Source: CAZIAK01 sp964537035 (GTDB lineage: Bacteria > Planctomycetota > B15-G4). From it: a DNA stretch of 64,000 nt. The notes under the pieces are model-generated. The model saw only the letters and a program-made list of their open reading frames with translations. It did no database searches and was not told the DNA's origin. The DNA is taken from contig CAZIAK010000024.1 of the NCBI GenBank assembly GCA_964537035.1, forward strand, positions 1 through 64,000. Reading direction: 5' to 3'. Positions within the stretch are counted from its first letter, which is position 1. Every line of letters begins with the position of its first letter. Both the position numbers and the translations under genes were made by a program. Positions 27,549 through 36,480 of this stretch are shown piece after piece.

Positions 27549-30104
27549 TCAGCCATCCCCCTGCAGGTAGCCAAGCTGCTCTAGCGCGCGGCGGGTTTCG
27601 CTGTCGAGGGCCTTTGGCGCGGTGCTCGTCGGCGCGGGTTGTAGCGCGCGGTATTCGCTCAACGCGTGCTCCAGCCGAGCCCGTTCGGCGGGGTGTTGCG
27701 CGGCCACGTCCACGCTCTCTCCTGCCTCGCTGGACAGGTCGTAGAGTCGGCTCGCTTCGCCGTCCGCGCCTTTCTGCAGCTTGAAGTCGCCCATGCGCAC
27801 GGCCCATTGGTCGGCGCCGACCGTGGAGAGATCGAGCAGGGTGATGGCCCGACCCGGGGGATCGTTGTTGTCCGGTGCGAGGGCCTTCGCGGGACGCATG
27901 GCCGGGTCGACGGCAACGCCCAGCAGCTCCAGCAACCAGGGCGCCAGGTCGGCCAGGCTGATCGCGGGACGGATCACCTGTGCAGCGCGCCCGGGGATGC
28001 GCACCAGCAGGGGCACCCGGGTGACGCCCTCGTTGAGCGACTTGCCGTGGCCGAACACGTCGACCTCGCCCAGCTCTTCGCCATGGTCAGAGAGGATGAC
28101 CACGATGGTGTTGTCGTCGAGTCCTGCCTGTCCGAGGCCGGCGAGCAAGGCGCCGATGAAGTCGTCGGCGCTGCCTACGGAGGCATCGTAGAACCTGGTG
28201 AACTCGTCCGTCACCGCCTGGCGCAGGTCGAGGTCGCCCGCTTTCCAGGCGTGGTAGTCGGTGCGGTCCAGCAGCAGCTCCTGGCCGTCGTCGTCGGTGA
28301 GACCTGCTCGCTCGAGCCAGCGGCGGTCGGGGGCATAGTTGTGCGCCGCGTAGGTATGGACCAGGGCGAAGAACGGCGCGCCGCCCGGTTGCTCGGCGAA
28401 CCAGTCGGTGATGTGGTCCACATCGAAGCGGCTCAGCTGCTGCAACCTGTCGTCGTGGGCTTCGGGGTCGGGGCCCAGGAGCATGCGGCCGCGCAAGGTG
28501 TCCACGGGCCAGCAGGGATCGTTGTGGGAGAAGCGATCGAAGCCTGCGCCGAAGCCATAGGTGGTCGAGAGAAAGCCGCCGCCGGTGAAGGCTGCGGTGA
28601 CCCAGCCAGCGTCTGCCAGCAGCGAGGTCAGCAGGGGCGTGCGCTCGGCGTCGAGGTGATCTCTCGTGGCCCGCGCTCCGTGCATGAGCGGCAGCTGTCC
28701 GCTGAGCAGACTGGCGTGGCTGGGCAAGGTGTACGACGACGTGGAGTAGGCGGTCTCGAAGCGCAGCGCGGCCTGGGCGAAGGCGTCGATGTGCGCGCTC
28801 GGGGCAGCGCCGCCGTAGCAGCCCAGGTGATCGGGGCGCAGGGTGTCCAGGCTGACCATGAGCAGGTTCAGTCGGGGCTCTTGGGTAGCCCGCCGGAGGC
28901 GCGGGTGGGCCAGCACGGCGAGGGGGCCGTCACCGCTGGGCCAGGTGGCGCGCAGGGTCAGCCGGGTGGTTCCCAGGGGCACTGCGAAGGACAGATCGTT
29001 CCAGGCGGGGATGTCTGCCGACTCGGAACCCGTGGCGCTGAAGTCAGCGAGGGTGCTGCCATTTGCGGTGAGGGAGAAGTGCATGACGCCACCCAAAGCC
29101 GGGTCCCGAGGCAGCAGCCCGAGGGACGCCTCGAAGCGGTAGGACCGGTCGTGCGCGGGGAGTGTCCAGGTCAGCTCGGTGTCGGCGGGCAAACGCAGAG
29201 ACCTGCGTTGCTCCCGATCAAGGATCACCTCCACGCGGCCGTGATCGTCGACGGCGGAGGTCTCGTGTGCGAAGGGAGCGAGGCTGGGGCTCGGGCCGGG
29301 AGCATGGGCCCTGTGAGCGCCGAGCTCTGTGCCCGGCTCACGATCTGCCGCGGTCTGCCACTCGACGAGACTGCGTCGCTCGATGAGCAGCTCTTGCAGG
29401 CGCATCTCCTCGGGAAACGGCGGCATGACCAGGGCCACCTGCTGGGTGGACGGCATCACCGTGATCCAGGTGGAGAAGTGCGCGGTGGACCCCTGCTGCT
29501 CGATGAGGGGCACATGCACCCGTCGGTCGGCGAGCTCCTCTTGTAGGCGGCGAGCCTTGGCCCCTCTGGCCACCGCGCTCGTGTCCACGGCCCAGGTCAG
29601 CTGCACCAGGTCGACGGGACCCATATCTGGTGTCACCGGCCGGCTGGCGCCAGTAAACGTGAGTGTCACCTGCAGCACCTCGCCCACGGTCACGTCGAGC
29701 AGGCCCAGGGTGGTGAGCAGGCCGTTGCTCCCGGGGGGGGCCGCAGCCTCCAGAGGCAGGGCTGTGGTGCTCGGGATGGCCGCGAAACGGAATGGCCCCA
29801 AGGTGGGCCCGTTCACCGCCCACCAGCTCAGGTCGGCAGACGACTCTGAGCCTGGCCAGCTGACTCGTGTCAGGGCAGGGGGCCCCAGCGTCGGCCTGAG
29901 CGTCTTTCGCAGGGGCAGCAGGTCTTCGTCGAGTCGCAGCAGGTCGGCCGAAGGGCTGGTCGAGCTGCTCGTCATCGGAGGCGTTGTGCGGAGCGATCCC
30001 CCCGAGGCGTCACTCGCATCACCGCAGGCCGCCAAAGTCGCGATGGCACAGACCGCGGTGGCCCGACCCAGGAGAAGCAGCGCTGAGAGAACGAGCCGTG
30101 GCAT
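27549..30104 (-). CDS. Sulfatase-fold (alkaline phosphatase superfamily) lipoprotein
   Basis: 851 aa with a lipoprotein-like signal (AIATLAACGD). Residues about 35-380 form a long beta-rich region without clear family. The catalytic domain begins near 395 with LLMVSLDTLRPDHLGCYG (metal Asp) and keeps LSDHGEELGEVDVFGHGKS. At the nucleophile position it reads YTLPSHASLLSG: T459 replaces the Cys/Ser that sulfatases convert to formylglycine, and the following Arg is His. It is therefore unlikely to be a true arylsulfatase; Thr is the nucleophile in phosphoglycerol/phosphoethanolamine transferases and nucleotide pyrophosphatases of the same superfamily. Substrate unknown. Confidence 0.83.
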   Translation of the reverse strand: MPRLVLSALLLLGRATAVCAIATLAACGDASDASGGSLRTTPPMTSSSTSPSADLLRLDEDLLPLRKTLRPTLGPPALTRVSWPGSESSADLSWWAVNGPTLGPFRFAAIPSTTALPLEAAAPPGSNGLLTTLGLLDVTVGEVLQVTLTFTGASRPVTPDMGPVDLVQLTWAVDTSAVARGAKARRLQEELADRRVHVPLIEQQGSTAHFSTWITVMPSTQQVALVMPPFPEEMRLQELLIERRSLVEWQTAADREPGTELGAHRAHAPGPSPSLAPFAHETSAVDDHGRVEVILDREQRRSLRLPADTELTWTLPAHDRSYRFEASLGLLPRDPALGGVMHFSLTANGSTLADFSATGSESADIPAWNDLSFAVPLGTTRLTLRATWPSGDGPLAVLAHPRLRRATQEPRLNLLMVSLDTLRPDHLGCYGGAAPSAHIDAFAQAALRFETAYSTSSYTLPSHASLLSGQLPLMHGARATRDHLDAERTPLLTSLLADAGWVTAAFTGGGFLSTTYGFGAGFDRFSHNDPCWPVDTLRGRMLLGPDPEAHDDRLQQLSRFDVDHITDWFAEQPGGAPFFALVHTYAAHNYAPDRRWLERAGLTDDDGQELLLDRTDYHAWKAGDLDLRQAVTDEFTRFYDASVGSADDFIGALLAGLGQAGLDDNTIVVILSDHGEELGEVDVFGHGKSLNEGVTRVPLLVRIPGRAAQVIRPAISLADLAPWLLELLGVAVDPAMRPAKALAPDNNDPPGRAITLLDLSTVGADQWAVRMGDFKLQKGADGEASRLYDLSSEAGESVDVAAQHPAERARLEHALSEYRALQPAPTSTAPKALDSETRRALEQLGYLQGDG

Positions 30105-30123
30105 CCGGCCGATGATACGTTTC

Positions 30124-31881
30124 TCACCGACGGGTGGCGGTCTGCTCGCCTCCGTTCAGCATCAGGGCCACGGGCGCCCCGTCGTCGTCGAGGCGGAAGT
30201 CGACGGGCCAGCGCTCGTCCGTGGCCGGGTCGTAGGCCACGAACTCACTCGCCGACAAGGGCTGCACCAGTCGCGCGGGCACCTCGCTCAGAAAGCGAAT
30301 GGCGCCCACTTCGTCCTGACCGAAACTGAACTCGATCATGACCTCGCCGCGCTCGTGGGTCAGCCGGGCGATGATCGCGATCTCTCCAAAGCGATTGCGC
30401 CCCGGCAGGGTCGAGAGGTGTTCGAGGGCGCCAAGCTCAGAGGACCAATGGTCGAGCATGGCCTGGTGTTGGTCTTCGAAGTCGTTCCGGGGCGCGTAGG
30501 GGGCGACGAGGCCATGGAGGCTGGCGAAGTCTCCCTCGGTGGCCTGTTGCCAGGCTGCGCCCAGGAGCTTCAGCAACTGCTCCCGGGTCTCTCGCTGCCA
30601 GCTGGGCAGGGGATGGACCAGGCGCGCACCGGCGGCGTCACCAGAGGACACCAGCAGACCCGACCCGCGGCTCTGCACCGTGATCATCCCCCCATCATCC
30701 AGGAGCCAGTCGCCGTCGTAGCGCGCCAGATCCTCGGCGGCCAGGGGACTGACCTGGGGAGGCAGGGGCACCGACATGCCGAAGGCCATACGCGTCACCG
30801 CGGCGCTGACCACGTCGGCGTAGACATCCGCGTGATTGCTGGTGACGAAGACGGTGACGCCGTCTTGAACATAGTGGCGCCAGTCCGCTGCGAACACGTC
30901 GTCGCTGCCGTTGTGGCCGATCATGGTGGTGTGGCGGGGCGTGTCGAAGACCCCGCAGCCGTAGCCCGTGGACATGCCGGGCCCCTCGCGCACGTGCGCA
31001 GTGGTCATGGCAGCGAAGGCCTCGGGGTCGAGCACGGTGTGGTCGCGTAGGCCCTGGCTCCAGCGGTGCATGTCCCAGAGCGTGGTCTGCACGCCGCCCG
31101 CACCCAGCAGCCACCAAGGCGTGGCGGGCCAGTCCGTGTCGAGGCGGCCCCGGTCCTGTCCGTCGATCATGCCCCTGGCCACACGGCCGTCGTCCCAGGC
31201 CATGGAGCGAATGGCGGTATCGGTCATGCCTGCAGGCACCAGCACGGTCTCGCGGAGCGTCTGCTCGAAGGGCTTGCCGGAGACCACCTCGACCACCGCT
31301 GCGAGCACGCCGTAGCCGATGTTCGAGTAGCCCGCCTCGGTGCCCGGCGCGAAGTCGAGCCCTGTGCGGAAGGCGTGTCGCACCTGTTCGGCGGCGCTGT
31401 GGCGAGGCGTGGCCATGCCGGAAGACTCGGGGAAGCCCGCGGTGTGGGTGAGCAGCTGGTGCACCGTGATCTGCCCCATGTGGCGGGGCACGCCTTGGAG
31501 CCACTCAGCGGGGAGCAACGCATCCAACCGATCGCTCACCGACAACTTGCCCTGGCTCTGGAGCTTCAGCACCGCCGCCGCGGTGAAGTGCTTGGAGATG
31601 GAGCCGATGGGCCAGAGCGTGTCGATGCTCGCCGGCTGGCCCGTGGTGCGGTCGGCGTCGCCGTAGGCTCGGGCCAGCAGGACCTCGCCGTCTCGGCTGA
31701 GCAGCACACCTCCTGAGAAGCCCAAGGGCACCATGCGAGAGACCCAGCGGTCGATCTGTCCGCCCAGCTCGCCAGCGATGACCTCGGTGTCGGCGGGCAC
31801 GGGCGCCGCGAGTGGCGGGTTCGGGGTGCTGGCCAGGGCGTGGGCAAGCCAGAGGGGCGACAGCAGCAGGGCGAGACCCAT
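30124..31881 (-). CDS. Secreted serine hydrolase, class C beta-lactamase/penicillin-binding family
   Basis: 585 aa from ATG 31881; the frame upstream to 32010 adds a non-signal sequence, while the ATG gives a signal peptide (LALLLSPLWLAHALAS). The catalytic S94-x-x-K97 lies in WPIGSISKHFTAAAV, the second motif is YSNIGYGVLAAVVE (Tyr-x-Asn), and GHNGSDD stands in the KTG position as His-x-Gly. This is the pattern of Beta-lactamase family PF00144 esterases and D-peptidases rather than antibiotic-resistance enzymes. The C-terminal 200 residues form a lipocalin-like beta region typical of the longer members. Starts 19 bases upstream of the sulfatase-fold gene on the same strand (order: this gene follows it in coordinates, precedes it in transcription). 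Confidence 0.9.
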   Translation of the reverse strand: MGLALLLSPLWLAHALASTPNPPLAAPVPADTEVIAGELGGQIDRWVSRMVPLGFSGGVLLSRDGEVLLARAYGDADRTTGQPASIDTLWPIGSISKHFTAAAVLKLQSQGKLSVSDRLDALLPAEWLQGVPRHMGQITVHQLLTHTAGFPESSGMATPRHSAAEQVRHAFRTGLDFAPGTEAGYSNIGYGVLAAVVEVVSGKPFEQTLRETVLVPAGMTDTAIRSMAWDDGRVARGMIDGQDRGRLDTDWPATPWWLLGAGGVQTTLWDMHRWSQGLRDHTVLDPEAFAAMTTAHVREGPGMSTGYGCGVFDTPRHTTMIGHNGSDDVFAADWRHYVQDGVTVFVTSNHADVYADVVSAAVTRMAFGMSVPLPPQVSPLAAEDLARYDGDWLLDDGGMITVQSRGSGLLVSSGDAAGARLVHPLPSWQRETREQLLKLLGAAWQQATEGDFASLHGLVAPYAPRNDFEDQHQAMLDHWSSELGALEHLSTLPGRNRFGEIAIIARLTHERGEVMIEFSFGQDEVGAIRFLSEVPARLVQPLSASEFVAYDPATDERWPVDFRLDDDGAPVALMLNGGEQTATRR

Positions 31882-32109
31882 GGCGTGTTCCTTGATCGGT
31901 TCTTCGATGATTGCTGAGGCCGGGTGGGGCGGCAAGGCCCGACCCGCAGACGTGACCGGGGCGCAGCGGTCGTGGCGCCGAGACGACTCCCATGCGACGG
32001 CGGCCCGCAAGAGCGGCCAACAACTTGTTTCTGGCTCAGCCTCTGGCCTGCGCCGACGGTGCGGAACGGCCCAGCGCCGAGCCCTCGCGTGGCCAGTCCG
32101 CGGGAGCGC

Positions 32110-33828
32110 TCAGCCCAGCAGGCCCGCCTGGCTCATGACCCTGCGCATCGAAGACAGGGGCATGTTGCCCGCCCTCAGGAACGTCTCGTGAAAGACCCTG
32201 TCGAGGGCCAGGCCGTCGAGCTGCCCGGCGTTGGCGGCCACGACGTCGCGCTTCAGCTGCCAGACCATGCGGTTGCCGGTGAGGTAGCTGAGGGGATAGC
32301 CCCGCTCCATCGAGTACCAGTTCAGCTCGGCCTGAACCCGGCCCGGTACGAAGCCCGTCACCGCGGCGAGCAGGTTGCCCGCGGCCTCGAAGGGGTCGTC
32401 TGGGGTGATGTCGGCGTCGACGCCCACATCGAGGAAGCTCCGTTCGCCAGACATGAAGAAGAGGTCGATGGCCACCCGGGCGCCGATGCGGCTGATGTCC
32501 CGCTTGCCCACGAAGCGCGCCTCGTCGACCCGCTCGCCCATGTAGCCCACGTCGAGCATGTAGTCCTCGAGGTAGGTGGTCCAGCCCTCGTGGTGTTCGT
32601 TGCCCGAGTAGAGCCTGCGAATCACCGAGGGGTGGGCTGCCGCCCAGGCCAGCTGCAGATGGTGCCCGGGCGTGCCCTCGTGCAACATCATTCCGGGGAT
32701 GGACAGCTCGGTGTGTTCGTCGACCAGCTCGTCACTCAGGGTCAGGTGCACCAGGCTCGTCTTGGTGCCCTCGCGAAACGCTGCCGGTGGCCACATGGCT
32801 CCCGCCGGGATGGTGGGCTCGAGGTACGACGGCGTGCGCTCGATGACGATGTCATTGTCGAGGTCGAGGGGGAAGAGATCGCGCTCGGCTATGAACTCGA
32901 CCAGCCGCCCCCGTTCGACCTGATAGCGCTCAAGGATGTCGTCCAGACGACCGTTGGGCAGCTCGACGCTGTACTGCCTTGCCAGATGCTGTTGCAGCGC
33001 GTCTGCGCTGGTGTCGTCGGGCAGCCCGTGGCGGGGGGCGAGCCGTGCGCGCAGCTCTTCGATGGTGGCGCTCGTCTCGGCCAGGAAATCCCGAGCCATG
33101 GTGTGCAGCTCTTCGAGCGAGAGGTCGATGCCTCGCAAGGCCACCAGACGCCGGGTCTGCTCCATGCCGATGTGCAGGCCGTCGGTGGTGGGCATGGCGG
33201 CGAGCTGGACGGCGTAGTCCTGCAGCGCAGTCTCGGCCTGTGCCCGGGCCGCGATCAGCTGGGGCAGCCCGTCGAACGCGCACTCGCTGGCCCAGGTCTG
33301 CAAGGTGTCGAGGAGCGAGGGCAGCTCGTGCACCGTGGCCAGGTCCATGGCGGTCCAGCGGGCCACGGGCCGGCCCAGCTGAGCCAACATGGACCCCAGG
33401 CTGTCCGGGATGGCTTGCAGTCGTCCCACCACTTCGTTCAGGCGTTCGTGGGCCGGGCGTGGGTCGTTCGACAGCAGCACCGTGAAACCGAGCCCGATAT
33501 CATCGCCAGCCCGGGGGCACTGGACCCGTTGTGTCGCGCCGTTGAAGGTGAAGCCGAGGTCGAAGATCTCCCGCTCCAGAGAGAGCCGGGCCATGTCGAG
33601 GTCGAGCCGTTGATCGTCAGTGAGCTCGCAGCTGTCGGGGCCCTCGGCGCCCAGGCCGTCCAGCTGGGTCAGCAGCCCCTGGGCTTCGGCGATCGTGGCG
33701 TTCGTCGCTGCGGAGGAACGATCGGGCAACTCGGCGCCCCGGCCGTCGACCCCTAGCTCAAGGCACAGGTTGGGGTCGAGGGTGCGGTGCTCGAAGTAGG
33801 CGGCAGAGAAGGCGTCGAACGGGTTCAT
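32110..33828 (-). CDS. DUF885 family protein (predicted metallocarboxypeptidase-like)
   Basis: 572 aa, helical throughout. The family signature HEGTPGHHLQ is at residues 383-392 (MMLHEGTPGHHLQL), with the downstream HHEGWTTYLEDYMLDVG containing the Glu that would act as third ligand, as in peptidase M32-like folds. No signal peptide is visible, although many DUF885 members are lipoproteins. The reaction is not established; a zinc carboxypeptidase role is inferred from the HExxxH-type motif. The next gene upstream, a small hypothetical, is 46 bases away on the same strand. Confidence 0.88.
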   Translation of the reverse strand: MNPFDAFSAAYFEHRTLDPNLCLELGVDGRGAELPDRSSAATNATIAEAQGLLTQLDGLGAEGPDSCELTDDQRLDLDMARLSLEREIFDLGFTFNGATQRVQCPRAGDDIGLGFTVLLSNDPRPAHERLNEVVGRLQAIPDSLGSMLAQLGRPVARWTAMDLATVHELPSLLDTLQTWASECAFDGLPQLIAARAQAETALQDYAVQLAAMPTTDGLHIGMEQTRRLVALRGIDLSLEELHTMARDFLAETSATIEELRARLAPRHGLPDDTSADALQQHLARQYSVELPNGRLDDILERYQVERGRLVEFIAERDLFPLDLDNDIVIERTPSYLEPTIPAGAMWPPAAFREGTKTSLVHLTLSDELVDEHTELSIPGMMLHEGTPGHHLQLAWAAAHPSVIRRLYSGNEHHEGWTTYLEDYMLDVGYMGERVDEARFVGKRDISRIGARVAIDLFFMSGERSFLDVGVDADITPDDPFEAAGNLLAAVTGFVPGRVQAELNWYSMERGYPLSYLTGNRMVWQLKRDVVAANAGQLDGLALDRVFHETFLRAGNMPLSSMRRVMSQAGLLG

Positions 33829-33874
33829 GGCTGACAGCTCAGGAAGGAAGAGGAGGCGTGCGCACGGCCCAAGC

Positions 33875-34264
33875 TCAGAACATGACGCCCCAGCTCTCGG
33901 GGTAGTCTCGGCTCGCGCCTGTCTTCTTGCTCACGAAGTCGGCTGCGGTGAAGGGCTCGCCGAGCCAGGCCTCCATGAGGGCCTGGGGCACCGCAGCCCA
34001 GGAGAGATAACGATACTCCCGCCCGTCGTCGAGGGGATCGATGGCGAGATGAGGCCGCCCGTTGGCCCGCAGCTGGTCGAGCTGCTGGAACAGCTCTTCA
34101 GGCTCCAGCCCGATCTGCACGGCAAACCGTTGGCTCGAACCATCGTCGAGCCGCACCAACGAAGAAGCACCCTCATGGGTGAGTTCGAGCAGTGGAGTCA
34201 GCCGCGTGGAGACAGCGCCCAGCACCCGCCATTCAAAGGGGTACTCGTTGGTCGCGTGGGGCAT
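33875..34264 (-). CDS. Hypothetical protein, unrecognised
   Basis: 129 aa, no signal peptide or membrane segment. It shows alternating hydrophobic pattern and a compact alpha/beta composition (LLELTHEGASSLVRLDDGSSQRFAV, then GLEPEELFQQLDQL). Codon use matches its neighbours and no overlapping gene competes, so it is likely real. It lies between slyD (34 bases upstream) and the DUF885 gene on the same strand. No family recognised. Confidence 0.6.
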   Translation of the reverse strand: MPHATNEYPFEWRVLGAVSTRLTPLLELTHEGASSLVRLDDGSSQRFAVQIGLEPEELFQQLDQLRANGRPHLAIDPLDDGREYRYLSWAAVPQALMEAWLGEPFTAADFVSKKTGASRDYPESWGVMF

Positions 34265-34298
34265 GGGCAGCGCTCACAGCGCAGGTTACCGGCGAGGC

Positions 34299-34787
34299 TC
34301 AGTCGTGCTGGCAGCCTTCTGCATCGCCGTGGACGTGTCCGTGCTCCAGCTCTTCGCTCGTGGCTTCGCGTACCTCGATCACCTTGACGTCGAAGTTCAG
34401 GGCCACGCCAGCCAGGGGGTGGTTGGCATCGATGACCACGTCGTCGCCCACGATGGCAGCGACAGACACGATGTGGATGCCGTCATCGCTCTCGGCCTGG
34501 AACTGCATGCCCACTTCAAGCTCGACATCCTCGGGGAGGTCGGTGCGAGGCATGGTCTGGAGCATCTCGTCGTCCCGCTCGCCGTAGGCGTCCTCGGGCT
34601 TGAGGTGGACCTTCAACTCGTCGCCCACGGCCTTGCCATCGAGCTCTGTCTCGAGGCGTGGGATCAGGCTGTCCGTGCCATGGATGTAGATCAGCGGGGT
34701 GTCGCCCTCAGACGTGTCGATCAGCTCTCCGGCGTCGTCGGTCAGCGTGTACTCGAGAGTGGCTACGGCGTTCTTGGTGATCTTCAC
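34299..34787 (-). CDS. slyD: FKBP-type peptidyl-prolyl isomerase SlyD
   Basis: 162 aa from GTG 34787, chosen because GGAG stands five bases upstream and the protein then begins (V/M)KITKNAVATLEY as in SlyD; the frame is open to 34880. FKBP half-domain (YTLTDDAGELIDTSEGDTPLIYIHG, then PRLETELDGKAVGDEL) and the chaperone IF insert (AYGERDDEMLQTMPR, then VGMQFQAESD) are in the usual order, returning to ANHPLAGVALNFDVKVIEVREA. The C-terminal tail is short and only moderately His-rich (HGHVHGDAEGCQHD), so nickel binding may be weaker than in the E. coli protein. Cytoplasmic folding helper. Confidence 0.93.
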   Translation of the reverse strand: MKITKNAVATLEYTLTDDAGELIDTSEGDTPLIYIHGTDSLIPRLETELDGKAVGDELKVHLKPEDAYGERDDEMLQTMPRTDLPEDVELEVGMQFQAESDDGIHIVSVAAIVGDDVVIDANHPLAGVALNFDVKVIEVREATSEELEHGHVHGDAEGCQHD

Positions 34788-34966
34788 GTTCGCTCCGGTG
34801 TCGGTAGGGCTCAAGCGCTGCTCAAGCCGCGCGGTCAGCTGGCCAGTATCTCCGCCCCGAGAGGGAAATCCAGAGGCCACCGTCGCTCAGAGCTCCCCTG
34901 GGGACGGGAGCCCTCTCGGGCCAGGCAGCCTGTGCGCAATGAGCCAAGATCCGAGTCTGCAGGAAG

Positions 34967-36238
34967 CTATTCCTTCAGGGCGTGGCGCAGATCACGACGG
35001 AGGTCCGAAAGGTGCTCCAGGCCCACTGAGAGCCGGATCGTGCCGCCGGTCACGCCGAGGGCGGCCAGGTCTTCGGGGGGCACGTCGGCGTGGGTCATGC
35101 GCATGGGATGCTCCACCAGGCTCTCCGTGCCACCCAGCGACACCGCCAGGCGGAAGACCTCGAAGCGATCGAGCACGGCAAACGCGGCCTCTTCTCCACC
35201 CTCCACGTCGAAGGAGATGAGCGAGCCTGTGCCCGTGCATTGCTGCTCGAACAGCTCGTACTGAGGGTCGTCGGGTTTGAGCAGCGACGGGTGGGAGACC
35301 GTCGTCACCCGGGGATGCTCCGCGAGCAGCTTGGCCAGGGCCTTGGCGCTCTTGGCCTGCCGCCGCATGCGCACCGAGACGGTCTCCAGGGAGCGCAGCA
35401 GCAGCCACCCGTTGAACGGCGTGGTCACCGTGCCCAGGATCGTGCGCAGGTCACGGATGGGCTTGATCAGCGCGGCGCTGCCCGTGGCCAGGCCAGCCAC
35501 CAGGTCGCTGTGTCCGCCCAGGAACTTCGTGGCCGAGTAGATGACCACGTCAGCGCCCAGGGTGGCGGGGCGCTGGAAGATCGGGCCGAGCAGGGTGTTG
35601 TCCACCATGGTCACCACTTGCGGGCCTTCCCGTTCGGCGGAGAGTTCGCGGGCCAGGGCGGACACCGCGGCGATGTCACTGTGCAGCAAGTTGGGGTTCG
35701 CCGGGGTCTCCAAGAAGATCACCTTGATCCGCTCGCGCCCGACTGCGTCAGCCACCGCAGCCATGGCCTCGGCCACGCCGTCACCTGCGGGGACGAACCG
35801 CGCCTCCACGCCGTACTTGGCCAGCACGTGGTGGAACAGATAGTGCGTGCCGCCATAGACCGGCGACGTCGACAGCACCACGTCGCCGGGCTCCACGAAG
35901 GCCAGCACGCAGGTCGAGATGGCAGCCATGCCCGTCGAGAAGGTGGCGCCCATCTCGGTGCGATCCCAGGCGGCCATGCGCTCTTCGAAGATCTGCAGGT
36001 TCGGGTTGTTCAGCCGACTGTAGATGAGCCCTTGCTGCTCACCCTCGTCGGGATCACGCAGCCCGTAGGCCAGCTCGAAGAAGCGCTTGCCCTCGGCCGC
36101 TGACTCGAACTGAAAGGTGGAGGTGAGAAATACCGGCGGCTTCACCGACATCTCAGAACGGGCCGGGTCATAGGCGTAGCCGAGGGCCAGGGTCTCGGGG
36201 TTGAACTCCTTCTCGCCGTCGCTGTGCTTGCGCTTCAT
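34967..36238 (-). CDS. Cys/Met metabolism PLP-dependent enzyme (cystathionine gamma-synthase family)
   Basis: 423 aa from ATG 36238; the frame opens at 36409 but the extra part is Arg/Pro-rich. Fold type I motifs are present: SRLNNPNLQIFEERMAAW at the N-terminal side, ATFSTGMAAIS at the PLP phosphate site, DNTLLGPIFQRP, and the Schiff-base lysine in IYSATKFLGGHSD. The C-terminal VSLGGTESLVEHPMRMTH is family-wide. Could act as cystathionine gamma-synthase, gamma-lyase or methionine gamma-lyase; the sequence alone does not separate these. Divergent from the M14 carboxypeptidase gene with 242 bases between starts. Confidence 0.9.
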   Translation of the reverse strand: MKRKHSDGEKEFNPETLALGYAYDPARSEMSVKPPVFLTSTFQFESAAEGKRFFELAYGLRDPDEGEQQGLIYSRLNNPNLQIFEERMAAWDRTEMGATFSTGMAAISTCVLAFVEPGDVVLSTSPVYGGTHYLFHHVLAKYGVEARFVPAGDGVAEAMAAVADAVGRERIKVIFLETPANPNLLHSDIAAVSALARELSAEREGPQVVTMVDNTLLGPIFQRPATLGADVVIYSATKFLGGHSDLVAGLATGSAALIKPIRDLRTILGTVTTPFNGWLLLRSLETVSVRMRRQAKSAKALAKLLAEHPRVTTVSHPSLLKPDDPQYELFEQQCTGTGSLISFDVEGGEEAAFAVLDRFEVFRLAVSLGGTESLVEHPMRMTHADVPPEDLAALGVTGGTIRLSVGLEHLSDLRRDLRHALKE

Positions 36239-36480
36239 GGGTCTTCTCGAGGGGACATGGGCACGGTAGCACCGCAGCAGGGCTGCGCCTGGCCGCGAGA
36301 GCATCTCAACAGTGATTGGGGGTGGGACTGCGCAGAGAACGGCCCGGGTCTTCGCCATCGTGCGCAGCTGGTGCCGGTGGGCCGTGCGGGCTGGCCGTTC
36401 TTGGTCCATACTGGTGCGGCATCCCGTTCGTCTTCCGACTCCTCCTTGAAGACCTGGCTTCCCTCGGCGTCGCTGATCTC

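Noticed and set aside
31924..33756. 610-codon plus-strand frame opposite the DUF885 gene
   Set aside because: Mirror of third-position GC bias; the minus-strand protein has the HEGTPGHHLQ signature.
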